A stretch of 64,000 nt of DNA from Lentisalinibacter salinarum. Lineage in GTDB: Bacteria > Pseudomonadota > Gammaproteobacteria > Steroidobacterales > Woeseiaceae. Every line of letters begins with the position of its first letter. Positions within the stretch are counted from its first letter, which is position 1. Location: assembly GCF_040706555.1 (NCBI RefSeq), contig NZ_JAPDRH010000002.1, positions 434,001 to 498,000 on the forward strand, read 5' to 3'. The notes below the pieces were generated by a model. That model made no database searches. It was not told where the DNA came from and saw only the letters and a program-made list of their open reading frames with translations. Of the stretch, positions 1-9,321 are shown piece by piece. Both the position numbers and the translations under genes were made by a program.

Positions 1-899
1 TCGATGTCCGCCCCGGCGGCGGCCATGGGCACCAGGCTCTGGCCGGTCATGCCGGGCACGGTGTTGATCTCGAGCAGCTGGGGCACGCGGTCGGCCCCCA
101 ACATGAAGTCCACCCGGCCCCAGCCGCTGCAGCCCAGCGCCCGGAAGGCGGCCAGCGCCTGGCGATGCAGGTCCTGCTCGAGGGCCGGCTCGTCGGTGCC
201 GGGACAGTGATAGCGGGTGTCGCCGGACTCGTACTTGGCCGCGTAGTCGTAGAAGACCCGCGGCGTCTCGATGCGGATGGACGGCAGCGCGGCCCCCTGC
301 AGCACGGCCACCGTGAACTCCTCGCCGTCCACCCATTCCTCGACGATCACCTCGTCGTCGTAGTCCGCCGCCGCGGCCCACGCGGCCGCGAGTTCGGCCC
401 GGCTCTCCACGCGGCGCATGCCGACGCTCGAGCCCTGCCCTGCGGGCTTGACGATCAGCGGCAGGTCGAGGGCGGCGAGCGCCTGCTCCAGCCCGGCCTC
501 GCTGCGCACCGTCCGCCAGGGCGGCGTCGCCAGGCCGGCGGCCGAGAACAGCATCTTGCTGCGCACCTTGTCCATGGCCAGCGCGGAGGCCATCACGCCG
601 CTGCCCGTGTAGGGGATGCCGGCCCACTCCAGCGCTCCCTGCAGCGTGCCGTCCTCGCCGCCCGGGCCGTGCAGGGCGATGCAGACCCTGTCGAATCCCG
701 CCGTCAGGAAATCGGCGAAGCGGTGCTCCGCCGGATCCCACGCGGCCGCGTCCACGCCCGCCTCGCGGAGCGCCGCCAGCACGGCGCCGCCGCTGCGCAG
801 CGACACCTCACGCTCGCTCGAGGAGCCGCCGTACATCACGGCCACCCGGCCGAAGGCGGCGGCGTCCTGCACGGTCCTGACCACGTCCGCGGCGCTCAT
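1..899 (-). CDS. ddlB: D-alanine--D-alanine ligase, partial (3' end beyond window)
   Basis: Cytoplasmic ATP-grasp ligase that joins two D-alanines for the peptidoglycan stem peptide. I translated the complement from the ATG at 899 and read 299 codons before the window edge; the usual length is about 305, so only the extreme C-terminus is missing. An N-terminal YGGSSSEREVSLRSG motif, an HGPGGEDGTLQG motif (family consensus HGRGGEDG) and a C-terminal LEINTVPGMT metal-binding motif are all visible. The start overlaps the murB stop in an ATGA, so it is the last visible gene of the dcw operon. ftsQ, ftsA and ftsZ normally follow and would lie outside. Confidence 0.95.
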   Translation of the reverse strand, partial: MSAADVVRTVQDAAAFGRVAVMYGGSSSEREVSLRSGGAVLAALREAGVDAAAWDPAEHRFADFLTAGFDRVCIALHGPGGEDGTLQGALEWAGIPYTGSGVMASALAMDKVRSKMLFSAAGLATPPWRTVRSEAGLEQALAALDLPLIVKPAGQGSSVGMRRVESRAELAAAWAAAADYDDEVIVEEWVDGEEFTVAVLQGAALPSIRIETPRVFYDYAAKYESGDTRYHCPGTDEPALEQDLHRQALAAFRALGCSGWGRVDFMLGADRVPQLLEINTVPGMTGQSLVPMAAAGADI

Positions 900-1792
900 G
901 CGGCCTCCCCCACGATGCGGACCTCGTGGCGCAGCTTCACGCCGTGCTCGCGCTCGACCGTGGCCTGCACGAGGTCGATCAGCGCCTCGATGTCGGCGGC
1001 CGTGGCGCCGCCGTCGTTGATGATGAAATTCGCGTGCTTCTCCGAGACCACGGCGCCACCGATGCGCCGGCCCTTCAGCCCGGCGACCTCGATCAGCCGG
1101 GCGGCGTGATCGCCGGGCGGGTTGCGGAACACGGAGCCGCAGCTCGGCAGGCCGATCGGCTGGGTGGACTTGCGCCGTTCCACCAGCTCGTTCAGGCGCT
1201 CGATGGTCGCCTCGCTCTCGGGCTCGAAGTGGAAGTGCGCCGCGATGAACCATTCGTCCGCGGGGCCGCGCACGCTGCGGTAGCCGATCTCGTAGTCCTC
1301 CGGCGTGCGCCCGCGCAGCTCGCCGCGCCGGGACAGGGTCTCGACGCGCACGACGCAGTCCCAGGTCTCGCCGCCGAAGGCGCCGGCGTTCATCGTGAGC
1401 GCGCCGCCGACCGTGCCCGGTATGCCGGAGAACCAGGCGCTGGGGCCGAGACCCCAGCGGGCACAGCGCCGCGCAAGCCGGGTGCAGGGCACGCCGGCCT
1501 CCGCGCGCACGCCGGTCTCGCCTTCGCGTTCGAGCGCGGACAGAAGCCCGGTCGTGGCGATGACCACGCCGCGGATGCCACCGTCGCGCACCAGCAGGTT
1601 GCTGCCGAGACCGACCCAGTGCACCGGAGTCGCCGGGTCGAGCTCGCGCAGGAAGGCGGCGAGGTCGTCCACGCCGGCCGGCCGGAAGTACAGGTCCGCC
1701 GGCCCGCCGACCCGCCAGGAGGTGTGACGGGACATGGGCTCGTCACGGCGCAGATCGCCGGCCGGCTGTTGTCTCATCGTCCCGGCGTTCAT
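896..1792 (-). CDS. murB: UDP-N-acetylenolpyruvoylglucosamine reductase
   Basis: FAD- and NADPH-dependent enzyme that reduces the enolpyruvyl group to give UDP-MurNAc, the second committed step of peptidoglycan synthesis. The 298-residue product starts MNAGTMRQQPAG. It carries the FAD-binding GLGSNLLVRDGG and GIPGTVGGALTMNAGAFGG segments, the GCGSVF-type serine motif (here PSCGSVFRNPPGD) and the ending HEVRIVG. It is the short type lacking the E. coli insertion. The start is fixed by ATGA overlap with murC. An open frame runs upstream through murC, but only the part from 1792 is MurB. Confidence 0.96.
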   Translation of the reverse strand: MNAGTMRQQPAGDLRRDEPMSRHTSWRVGGPADLYFRPAGVDDLAAFLRELDPATPVHWVGLGSNLLVRDGGIRGVVIATTGLLSALEREGETGVRAEAGVPCTRLARRCARWGLGPSAWFSGIPGTVGGALTMNAGAFGGETWDCVVRVETLSRRGELRGRTPEDYEIGYRSVRGPADEWFIAAHFHFEPESEATIERLNELVERRKSTQPIGLPSCGSVFRNPPGDHAARLIEVAGLKGRRIGGAVVSEKHANFIINDGGATAADIEALIDLVQATVEREHGVKLRHEVRIVGEAA

Positions 1793-3216
1793 GGCTTCAC
1801 GCTCCTCAGGCGCCCCTCGGCCAGCTTCTCCGGCAGGGCGGCGGCCTCCGCGCCGATGTCGCCGGCGCCCATGGTGAGCACGACGTCGCCGTCGCGGAGC
1901 ATGTCCGGCAGCACCTCGGCCAGCCGGCCGAGATCCTCCAGGAACACGGGCTCGACGGCGCCGCGGCTGCGTACCGCCCGTGCGATCGCGCGGCCGTCGG
2001 CGCCCGCAATCGGGACCTCGCCGGCGGCGTAGACCTCGAGCAGCAGCAGCGCGTCGACCCGGGACAGCACGTCGGCGAAGTCGTCCAGCAAATCCCGGGT
2101 GCGGGTGTAGCGATGGGGCTGGAAGACGAGCACGAGCCGCCGCGACGGCCAGCGCTGGCGCGCGGCCTCCAGCGTCGCGGCCACCTCGGTGGGGTGGTGG
2201 CCGTAGTCGTCCACCAGCGTGACGCGGCCCGCGCGAGTCGCGACGCCGTCGTGCACCTGGAAGCGGCGGTCGATCCCCTCGAAACCGGCCAGCGCCGCCA
2301 GCACGGCGTCGTCGGCCACTTCCAGGTCCTGCGCCACCGCAATCGCGGCCAGGGCGTTCAGCACGTTGTGCGTGCCGGGCAGAGACAGGCGCACGTCCAA
2401 GTCCGGCGCATCGCCGGGCCGGCTGACCCGGAAGCGACTGCCGGCTTCGTCGAAATGGATATTGGTAGCGCGGACGTCCGCGTCCTCCGCCGTGCCGTAG
2501 GTCACCGCCGCGCGACCGATGTCGGGCAGGATGCCGCGCACGCCCTCGTCGTCCAGGCAGACGAAGGCGACGCCGTAGAACGGCAGGTTGTGCAGGAAGG
2601 CGACGAAGCTCTGATGCAGACGCCGCAGGTCGCCCTCGTAGGTCTCCATGTGATCGGCGTCGATGTTCGTGACCACCGCCATCATCGGCTGCAGGTGCAG
2701 GAACGAGGCGTCGCTCTCGTCTGCCTCGGCCACCAGGTAGTCGCCCGCGCCGAGCCGCGCGTTGGCGTCCGCGCTCTTCAGGCGGCCGCCGATGACGAAG
2801 GTGGGGTCGAGACCGCCCTCGGCGAGCACGCTCGCGATCAGGCTGGTGGTGGTCGTCTTGCCATGGGTGCCGGCCACTGCGATCGAGCGGCGGCTGAAAC
2901 GCATCAGCTCGCCCAGCATCTCGGCGCGCTGCACCACTGGGCAGCGGCGCTCCTGGGCCGCCAGCACCTCCGGGTTGTCCGGCGTCACGGCGCTGGAGAT
3001 CACCACCACGTCCGCCCCTTCCACGTTGGCCGGGTCGTGGCCGATACGCACGTCCGCGCCCAGGCGCTCCAGGCGGCGGGTGACGGCGTTGGCGCGCAGG
3101 TCCGAGCCGCGCACCTGGTAGCTTTGGTTCAGCAGCACCTCGGCGATGCCGCTCATGCCCGTGCCGCCGATGCCCACGAAGTGGATGAGGTGGACCCTGC
3201 GCATGCGATCGATCAT
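1789..3216 (-). CDS. murC: UDP-N-acetylmuramate--L-alanine ligase
   Basis: Adds L-alanine to UDP-MurNAc with ATP hydrolysis, the first amino-acid step of the peptide stem. The 475-residue protein has the N-terminal nucleotide-sugar motif FVGIGGTGMSGIAEVL, the ATP loop AGTHGKTTTTS (about residue 110), the central EADESDASF motif and the C-terminal DDYGHHPTE motif of Mur ligases. Length is normal for the family. Both ends overlap neighbours by 4 bases (murG stop, murB start), which suggests translational coupling. A second MurC-like ligase at 53569-54930 is Mpl, not a duplicate. Confidence 0.97.
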   Translation of the reverse strand: MIDRMRRVHLIHFVGIGGTGMSGIAEVLLNQSYQVRGSDLRANAVTRRLERLGADVRIGHDPANVEGADVVVISSAVTPDNPEVLAAQERRCPVVQRAEMLGELMRFSRRSIAVAGTHGKTTTTSLIASVLAEGGLDPTFVIGGRLKSADANARLGAGDYLVAEADESDASFLHLQPMMAVVTNIDADHMETYEGDLRRLHQSFVAFLHNLPFYGVAFVCLDDEGVRGILPDIGRAAVTYGTAEDADVRATNIHFDEAGSRFRVSRPGDAPDLDVRLSLPGTHNVLNALAAIAVAQDLEVADDAVLAALAGFEGIDRRFQVHDGVATRAGRVTLVDDYGHHPTEVAATLEAARQRWPSRRLVLVFQPHRYTRTRDLLDDFADVLSRVDALLLLEVYAAGEVPIAGADGRAIARAVRSRGAVEPVFLEDLGRLAEVLPDMLRDGDVVLTMGAGDIGAEAAALPEKLAEGRLRSVKP

Positions 3217-4301
3217 CGGGCACCTCCTGCCGCGGCGAGGCAGAGTTCGGTGATCGTCGCGAGCGCCCGGGGCGCTGCCGTCGCGCGGGCGCGCTCCGCC
3301 CGCGCGAGCAGTGCCTCCCTGTCGCCGCCCAGCTCCTCGATGGCGACGGCCAGGCGCTCCGGCGTGAGCTCGCGCTCCTGCACGATAAGCGCCGCTCCCG
3401 CCTCCACGAGCACCGCGGCGTTGGCGGTCTGGTGGTCGTCCACCGCCGCCGGGAACGGGATGAACACGGCAGGCAGCCCCGCCATCGCCACTTCGGAGAC
3501 CGTCAGCGCGCCGGCCCGGCAGACCACCAGGTCGGCCCAGGCGTAGGCCGCGGCCATGTCCTCGATGAACGGGGCGATCTCGGCATCCACCCCCGCGACC
3601 CGATACGCCTCCCGGGCGGCCTCCAGGGTCCGCTCGCCGGCCTGATGCCGCACCTCCGGCCGGATGCCGGAGGGCAGCGCGGCGACGGCGGATGGCAGCA
3701 GGCGGTTCAGCGCCAGGGCGCCCTGGCTCCCGCCCAGCACCAGCAACCGCAGGGGGCCTGCGCGGCCGCGCAGGCGCTCGGCGGGCGGCGGCAGTGCGGC
3801 GATGTCGCGGCGCACCGGATTACCCACCGTCTGCGCCGGAATGCGGCTGGAAAAGCTGCCCGGGAAGGCTTGCAGCACAACCCGGGCTAACCCAGCCAGA
3901 AGTCGGTTCGTCAGTCCCGGGACCGCGTTCTGTTCGTGGATGATCAGCGGCCGGCGGGTCAGCCACGCCGCGACGCCGCCGGGGCCGCTGACGAAGCCGC
4001 CCATGCCGAGCACCGCGGCGGGCCGCCGCCGTATCATGACGACGAGGGACTGCACCAGCGCGACGGCAAGGCGGAACGGCGCCAGCAGCCGGGTCGCGAG
4101 GCCCTTACCGCGCAGGCCGGAGATGCCGATCCACTCGATCTCGATGCCGGCCGCGGGCACCACCCGCGCCTCGAGCCCCCGGCGGGTGCCCAGCCACACC
4201 ACCTCGCGGGCACGCTCGCGCAGGGCGTCCGCGACCGCCAGCGCCGGATAAACGTGGCCGCCGGTGCCGCCTGCCATGATCAGGATGGGCCGCGCGCTCA
4301 T
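3213..4301 (-). CDS. murG: Lipid II synthase (UDP-GlcNAc transferase)
   Basis: Peripheral inner-membrane glycosyltransferase (GT-B fold, family 28) that adds GlcNAc to lipid I to make lipid II on the cytoplasmic face. The 362-residue protein opens with MSARPILIMAGGTGGHVYPA, the glycine-rich acceptor loop. The conserved IHEQNAVPGLTNR segment, the second loop VLGGSQGALALNR and the UDP-GlcNAc-binding CRAGALTVSEVAMAGLP / PFPAAVDDHQTANA region follow. The ATG at 4301 overlaps the ftsW stop and matches the family N-terminus; the frame is open upstream but not coding. Confidence 0.96.
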   Translation of the reverse strand: MSARPILIMAGGTGGHVYPALAVADALRERAREVVWLGTRRGLEARVVPAAGIEIEWIGISGLRGKGLATRLLAPFRLAVALVQSLVVMIRRRPAAVLGMGGFVSGPGGVAAWLTRRPLIIHEQNAVPGLTNRLLAGLARVVLQAFPGSFSSRIPAQTVGNPVRRDIAALPPPAERLRGRAGPLRLLVLGGSQGALALNRLLPSAVAALPSGIRPEVRHQAGERTLEAAREAYRVAGVDAEIAPFIEDMAAAYAWADLVVCRAGALTVSEVAMAGLPAVFIPFPAAVDDHQTANAAVLVEAGAALIVQERELTPERLAVAIEELGGDREALLARAERARATAAPRALATITELCLAAAGGAR

Positions 4302-5494
4302 GACGAAGCCCTCTTGCGCCGCCGGCCGCGGCCGGTGCTGACCGGCGCGGCCGTCAGTTCGTGACACGCCCTGAGCACGAAGCCGATGCCGGCCAGCGTG
4401 ACGATCAGGCTGCTGCGACCGTAGCTCACCAGCGGCAGCGGCAGCCCCTTGGTCGGCAGCAGTCCCATGTTCACGCCGATGTTGATGAACGCCTGCAGCC
4501 CCAGCCAGATGCCGAAGCCGAATACGGCGTAGGCCTGGAACCACTGCCCGGCTTCGGCCAGCTTCCTGGCGAGACCGAGGATGCGCCAGACCAGAGCGAG
4601 GAACAGGCCGATCAGTACCAGCGCGCCCAGCAGGCCGAACTCCTCGGCGAACACCGCGAAGACGAAATCGGTGTGCGCCTCCGGCAGGTAGAACATCTTC
4701 TGCACGCTCGCCCCGAGGCCCACGCCGAACCATTCGCCTCGGCCGATGGCGATCAGCGACTGGGTGAGCTGGAAACCGCTGTCGTAGGGATCCTCCCAGG
4801 GGTTCAGGAACGCGGTGAGGCGTCGCATGCGGTAAGGCGAGGTGACCGCCAGCGCGGCCAGCGCGGCAACGGCCGCAGCGAAGAACACCAGGAAGTCACG
4901 CAGACGCGCGCCGCCGATGAACAGCATTGCCAGCGCGGTGGCGACCAGCACCGTGGCCGCACCGAAATCGGGCTCCGCGAGCAGCAGCACCGCGGCAAAG
5001 CTGATCACCACCATCGGCTTCAGGAAGCCGACGAAGCGGCTGCTGAGATCCTGGCCGCGGCGGACGATATAGCCGGCCAGGTACAGGATGACCGCCAGCC
5101 GGGCGGGCTCGGACACCTGGATGGTGATGCTGCCCACGCGCAGCCAGCGGGTGGAGCCGTTCACCGCGTGGCCGACGCCCGGGATCAGCACCACGGCGAG
5201 CAGCGCCAGCGCCAGCAGCACCAGCAGGAAACCGCAGCGCTGCCAGACCGTCGTCGGCACGCACAGCATGAACAGCGCCGCGCCGAGACCCACGCCGATG
5301 GCCAGCAGCTGACGCCAGACGAACGCGAAACTGCCGACCTCGCCGCCGTCCGCCACCGCGATGGACGCCGAAGCGAGCACGACCAGACCGCCGAGCAGCA
5401 GCGTGGACGTCAGCGCCACCAGCACCGGATCCAGCGAAGGCTGCGGCATCAGGCGCACCGGGAACGGCAGGGCTGCGGAACTGGCGGCGCTCAT
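4298..5494 (-). CDS. ftsW: Septal peptidoglycan polymerase FtsW (SEDS family)
   Basis: Inner-membrane lipid II polymerase of the divisome that works with the transpeptidase FtsI encoded upstream. The 398-residue protein has about ten hydrophobic segments. SEDS signatures seen are NGSTRWL, a conserved AEPDFGAATV stretch in a large central segment, the AVFAEEFGLLG motif and the terminal GLLPTKGLPLPLVSYGRSS motif. The C-terminus is basic (GRGRRRKRASS). The ATG at 5494 overlaps the murD stop as ATGA. Position between murD and murG is the usual dcw order and separates it from RodA. Confidence 0.96.
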   Translation of the reverse strand: MSAASSAALPFPVRLMPQPSLDPVLVALTSTLLLGGLVVLASASIAVADGGEVGSFAFVWRQLLAIGVGLGAALFMLCVPTTVWQRCGFLLVLLALALLAVVLIPGVGHAVNGSTRWLRVGSITIQVSEPARLAVILYLAGYIVRRGQDLSSRFVGFLKPMVVISFAAVLLLAEPDFGAATVLVATALAMLFIGGARLRDFLVFFAAAVAALAALAVTSPYRMRRLTAFLNPWEDPYDSGFQLTQSLIAIGRGEWFGVGLGASVQKMFYLPEAHTDFVFAVFAEEFGLLGALVLIGLFLALVWRILGLARKLAEAGQWFQAYAVFGFGIWLGLQAFINIGVNMGLLPTKGLPLPLVSYGRSSLIVTLAGIGFVLRACHELTAAPVSTGRGRRRKRASS

Positions 5495-6873
5495 GGGTCG
5501 AGCCCCTCCACCGCGGCGCGGAACGCATCGCCCCGCGCACGGTAATCCGCGTACATGTCCAGGCTGGCACAGGCGGGCGCCAGCACGACCGTATCCCCCC
5601 GCTCGGCGAGCGCCGCCGCCCGGGCCACGGCACTCTCCATGTCGTCCGCCGTCTCCACCGGCCCCACCGGGCCCAGCGTCTCGGCGAGCCGCGGCGCGTC
5701 CCGGCCGATCAGCACGGCGGCGCGCAGCCGTCCGCGCAGCGCCTCCGCCAGGGCATCGAAACGGGCGCCCTTGGCGTCGCCCCCGGCGATAAGCACGACG
5801 GGCGTCTCGATGCCCTGCACCGCGGCCACGGCCGCGCCCACGTTGGTGCCCTTGGAATCGTTGATCCAGGTGACCCCGTCCCGCTCGGCAATGAATTCGC
5901 TGCGGTGGGGCAGACCGCGGAACTCGATGGCGGCGTCCACCATGGCGTCCATGTCGAGCCCGAGACCCTCGCCGAGGGCCAGCGCCGCCAGGGTATTCAG
6001 CCAATTGTGCCGGCCGCACAGATGCAGCGCGCCGGCCGGCAGCAGCTCTTCGTCGCCGCGTGCCAGCCACCACTCGTCGGCGGCCTCGCGCAGGCCGTAC
6101 TGGCCCGCGGGCGGGGCGTCGTCGCCGAAGCTGATACGCCGCTCCGGCAGTTCGATGCCGGCGGGCGGCGCTTCCGCCCGGTTGATCACGGCAATGTCGG
6201 CATCGCGGTAGATGCGGTACTTGGCGCGGGCGTAGGCGTCCATGGAGCCGTGCCAGTCCAGATGGTCGGCGCTCAGGTTCAGCACCGTCGCCACCCGCGC
6301 CGGCAGCCGGGCCGTGCGCTGCAGCTGGAAGCTGGAGAGCTCCAGCACGTAGTAGTCGGGCCGGGGCTCGTCCAGCAGGTCCAGCGCCGGGGTTCCGAGA
6401 TTGCCGCCGGCCAGCGCCTTCACGCCGGCGCCCTCGCACAGGGCGGCCAGCAGGGAAACCACCGTGCTCTTGCCGTTGGAACCGGTCACCGCGGCGATGG
6501 GCGCCTCGGCCTCCTGCACGAACAGATCGATGTCGGAGAGCACCGGCAGGCCGCGCTCGCGGGCGGCTTCGAGCAGGGGCTCGGAGTCCCGGATGCCGGG
6601 CGAGACGACCAGCCGGTCCACGCCCTGCAGCAGCGCGGTGTCGAACGAGCCGGTGTGGATCTCGGCCCGGGGCAGTACCGAGCGCAGCACCTCGGCCCCG
6701 GCCGGCGCCGGGCGGCTGTCGGCGAAGCGCGCGGTGAGGCCCCGGCGGGCCAGCCAGCGTGCCACCGATTGTCCTGTGGCGCCCGCGCCGAGCACGAGCG
6801 TGGCCACCGCGCTGCCGCTGCCGCTGGCCTCGTCCCGCGCGTAGAGCGGTTTGCTGTCGGCGTAGCCCATCAT
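5491..6873 (-). CDS. murD: UDP-N-acetylmuramoyl-L-alanine--D-glutamate ligase
   Basis: Adds D-glutamate to UDP-MurNAc-L-Ala. The 460-residue protein has a Rossmann-like start (TLVLGAGATGQSVARWLARR), VSPGI, the ATP loop VTGSNGKSTVVSLL, LELSSFQL, the NLSADHLDWHGSM segment and a C-terminal domain with NDSKGTN and LAPACASLDMYADYRARGD. All are diagnostic of MurD. Translation probably starts at the first of two ATGs (MMGYADS), which forms an ATGA with the mraY stop. The coding frame extends open upstream across mraY without function. Confidence 0.96.
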   Translation of the reverse strand: MMGYADSKPLYARDEASGSGSAVATLVLGAGATGQSVARWLARRGLTARFADSRPAPAGAEVLRSVLPRAEIHTGSFDTALLQGVDRLVVSPGIRDSEPLLEAARERGLPVLSDIDLFVQEAEAPIAAVTGSNGKSTVVSLLAALCEGAGVKALAGGNLGTPALDLLDEPRPDYYVLELSSFQLQRTARLPARVATVLNLSADHLDWHGSMDAYARAKYRIYRDADIAVINRAEAPPAGIELPERRISFGDDAPPAGQYGLREAADEWWLARGDEELLPAGALHLCGRHNWLNTLAALALGEGLGLDMDAMVDAAIEFRGLPHRSEFIAERDGVTWINDSKGTNVGAAVAAVQGIETPVVLIAGGDAKGARFDALAEALRGRLRAAVLIGRDAPRLAETLGPVGPVETADDMESAVARAAALAERGDTVVLAPACASLDMYADYRARGDAFRAAVEGLDP

Positions 6874-7952
6874 CGGATCTTCAGACTCGACAGGCCGATC
6901 AGGACCAGCACCACGGTGATGATCCAGAACCGGACGATGACTTTCGGCTCCGCCCACCCCTTCAGTTCGAAGTGATGGTGCAGCGGTGCCATGCGAAAGA
7001 TGCGCCGGCCGGTGAGCTTGTAGGAGACCACCTGCATCATGACCGAGACGGTTTCGACGACGAATACGCCACCCATCACCGCCAGGATCAGCTCCTGGCG
7101 GGTGACGACGGCGACCGTGCCGAGCGCGGCACCCAGTGCCAGCGCGCCGATGTCGCCCATGAACACCTGCGCCGGGTAGGTGTTGAACCAGAGGAAGCCG
7201 AGACCCGCGCCGGCCAGCGCCGCGCAGAACACCAGGATCTCTCCGGTGCCGGCGACGTAGGGGATGCCCAGATACTGGGAGAAATTCACGTTGCCGGTCA
7301 CGTAGGCGAACACGCCCAGCGCGCCGCCGACCAGCACCGACGGCATGATGGCGAGGCCGTCGAGCCCGTCGGTGAGGTTGACCGCATTGCTGAAACCGAC
7401 AATGTAGAAATAGGTGACCAACATCTGCGCCGCACCGAGCGGGATCGCGACGTCCTTCAGGAAGGGGATCAGCAGTGAGGTTTCCACCGGATCCACGGCG
7501 GTCACGTACAGGAACACGGCGGCGCCGACGGCGAACACGGACTGCCACAGCAGCTTGAAGCGCGGCGCCAGGCCGGTGGGGTCCTTCAGGATCAGCTTCT
7601 TGTAGTCGTCCACGAAGCCGATACCGCCGAACGCGAGAGTGACCAGCAGCACCACCCACACGAACCGGTTGGAGAGATCCGCCCAGAGCAGCGTGCTGAC
7701 GGCGATGGCGATCAGGATCAGCGCGCCGCCCATGGTGGGCGTGCCGGCCTTCAGCAGATGCGTGGCCGGGCCGTCGTCGCGCACGGTCTGGCCGATCTGG
7801 CGCAGCGACAGGCGGGCGATCATGTAAGGGCCCACCACGAAGCAGATAACGAGCGCCGTGAGCGCGCCCAGGATCGCGCGCATCGTCAGATAGCTGAAGA
7901 CGTTGAAGCCCGTTTCGAAGCGGGTCAGGTATTCGGTGAGCCAGAGCAGCAC
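6870..7952 (-). CDS. mraY: Phospho-MurNAc-pentapeptide transferase
   Basis: Integral membrane enzyme that transfers phospho-MurNAc-pentapeptide to undecaprenyl phosphate, making lipid I. The 360-residue length equals E. coli MraY when the GTG at 7952 is used; its N-terminus (VLLWLTEYLTRFETGFNVFS) aligns with the family. The aspartate-rich FVDDYKK and NLTDGLDGLA motifs and the APLHHHFELKGW motif (catalytic and tunicamycin-site region) are present, with about ten membrane segments. A single base separates this start from the murF stop, the only tandem mur/fts junction here that is not an ATGA overlap. Confidence 0.96.
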   Translation of the reverse strand: MLLWLTEYLTRFETGFNVFSYLTMRAILGALTALVICFVVGPYMIARLSLRQIGQTVRDDGPATHLLKAGTPTMGGALILIAIAVSTLLWADLSNRFVWVVLLVTLAFGGIGFVDDYKKLILKDPTGLAPRFKLLWQSVFAVGAAVFLYVTAVDPVETSLLIPFLKDVAIPLGAAQMLVTYFYIVGFSNAVNLTDGLDGLAIMPSVLVGGALGVFAYVTGNVNFSQYLGIPYVAGTGEILVFCAALAGAGLGFLWFNTYPAQVFMGDIGALALGAALGTVAVVTRQELILAVMGGVFVVETVSVMMQVVSYKLTGRRIFRMAPLHHHFELKGWAEPKVIVRFWIITVVLVLIGLSSLKIR

Positions 7953-7953
7953 G

Positions 7954-9321
7954 TCAGCCCTCCCCGCCTGCAGCCGCGTCCGGCTCCGCATTCACGAGGG
8001 CGTCGGCGATACGCTCCATGCGCATCCCGCGGGAGCCCTTCACCAGCACGCCGACTTCCGCCGTGAGATCGCCGCGCAGCGCCGCAACGAGTTCGTCGGC
8101 GGTGCCGAACCAGCGCGCGCCGCTGCCGAAGCCCTCGGCGACGTGGCGCGCCAGCTCGCCGAGGCAGTACACCCGCTCGATGCCGGCGCTGCGCAGATCG
8201 GCCCCGGCCGCCTCGTGAATGGCTGCCGTCTCTTCGCCCAGTTCCAGCATGTCGCCGACGACCGCCCAGGCCCGTCCGCCGCCGGCGACCACCGCACGCG
8301 CGCCGGCTGCGAGCGAGGTGGGGTTGGCGTTGTAGGTGTCGTCCCAGATCACCGCGCCGCCGGGCGCCGTCCGGCGGGTCATCCGCCCGCTCACGTGGCG
8401 GGCTGCGGCCAGGCGCGCGGCGGTCCGGTGCAGCGGCACGCCGGCCGCCATGGCGGCCGCCGCCGCGCAACACGCGTTCATGACGTTGTGCTCGCCCGGC
8501 AGGGGCAGTTCGACCTCGACCGACTCGTCGCCGGCGGCCAGCAGGAACCGGCTGCCCTGCGCCGTCGGCCGGACGTCGCTCGCGCTCACGTCCGCGACGT
8601 TACGGATGCCGAAGGTCACCACCTGCGCCGGGCCGGCCATGGCCTCCCACAGCCCGCACCAGGGATCGTCGGCGTTGATCACCGCGGTGGCTTCCGGCCC
8701 CAGCGCCTGGAACAGCTCGCCCTTCGTGCGGGCCACCCCTTCGATGCTGCCGAGCCCCTCCAGGTGAGCGGGCCCGGCATTGGTGACCACGCCGATGTCG
8801 GGACGGGCGAGCCCGGCCAGCCACGCGATGTCGCCGGGGCGGCTGCAGCCCATCTCGAACACACCGTACTCGTGGTCCGGCTCGAGTTCGAGCAGCATCA
8901 GCGGCAGTCCGATCTCGTTATTCAGGTTGCCGCGGGTCGCGAGCGCCGCTTCGCCCAGACAGGCCGCGACGAGTTCCTTCACCGTGGTCTTGCCGTTGCT
9001 GCCGGTGATACCGATGACGGTGGCCCCGTGGCGGCTGCGCCATTCGGCGCCCAGACGGCCGAGTGCCATACGGGTGTCCGGTACGCGCACCTGGGGCAGC
9101 GCCACGTCGGTGAGCCGGGAGACCACGGCGCCGGCCGCGCCGCCCTCCGCCGCCGTCGGCACGTAGTCGTTGCCGTCGAAGTTCGGGCCGGTGAGCGCGA
9201 AGAACAGCTCGCCCTCGGCCAGGCGGCGGGTGTCGGTGCTCACGCCCGCCCAGGGGCGGTTCTCGCCGACGAGCTCTCCGCCCACTATCTCCGCCGTCTC
9301 GCGCAGCGTGCCGGCGCTCAT
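7954..9321 (-). CDS. murF: UDP-MurNAc-tripeptide--D-Ala-D-Ala ligase
   Basis: Final cytoplasmic Mur ligase, adding the D-Ala-D-Ala dipeptide made by Ddl. The 455-residue protein shows VSTDTRR in the substrate-binding domain, the ATP loop GITGSNGKTTVKEL, TRGNLNNEIGLPL, VFEMGCSRPGDI and, late, DDTYNANPTSL and VLVKGSRGMRME. These patterns separate it from MurE. The ATG at 9321 overlaps the murE stop (ATGA). The E. coli order murE-murF-mraY-murD is kept. Confidence 0.96.
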   Translation of the reverse strand: MSAGTLRETAEIVGGELVGENRPWAGVSTDTRRLAEGELFFALTGPNFDGNDYVPTAAEGGAAGAVVSRLTDVALPQVRVPDTRMALGRLGAEWRSRHGATVIGITGSNGKTTVKELVAACLGEAALATRGNLNNEIGLPLMLLELEPDHEYGVFEMGCSRPGDIAWLAGLARPDIGVVTNAGPAHLEGLGSIEGVARTKGELFQALGPEATAVINADDPWCGLWEAMAGPAQVVTFGIRNVADVSASDVRPTAQGSRFLLAAGDESVEVELPLPGEHNVMNACCAAAAAMAAGVPLHRTAARLAAARHVSGRMTRRTAPGGAVIWDDTYNANPTSLAAGARAVVAGGGRAWAVVGDMLELGEETAAIHEAAGADLRSAGIERVYCLGELARHVAEGFGSGARWFGTADELVAALRGDLTAEVGVLVKGSRGMRMERIADALVNAEPDAAAGGEG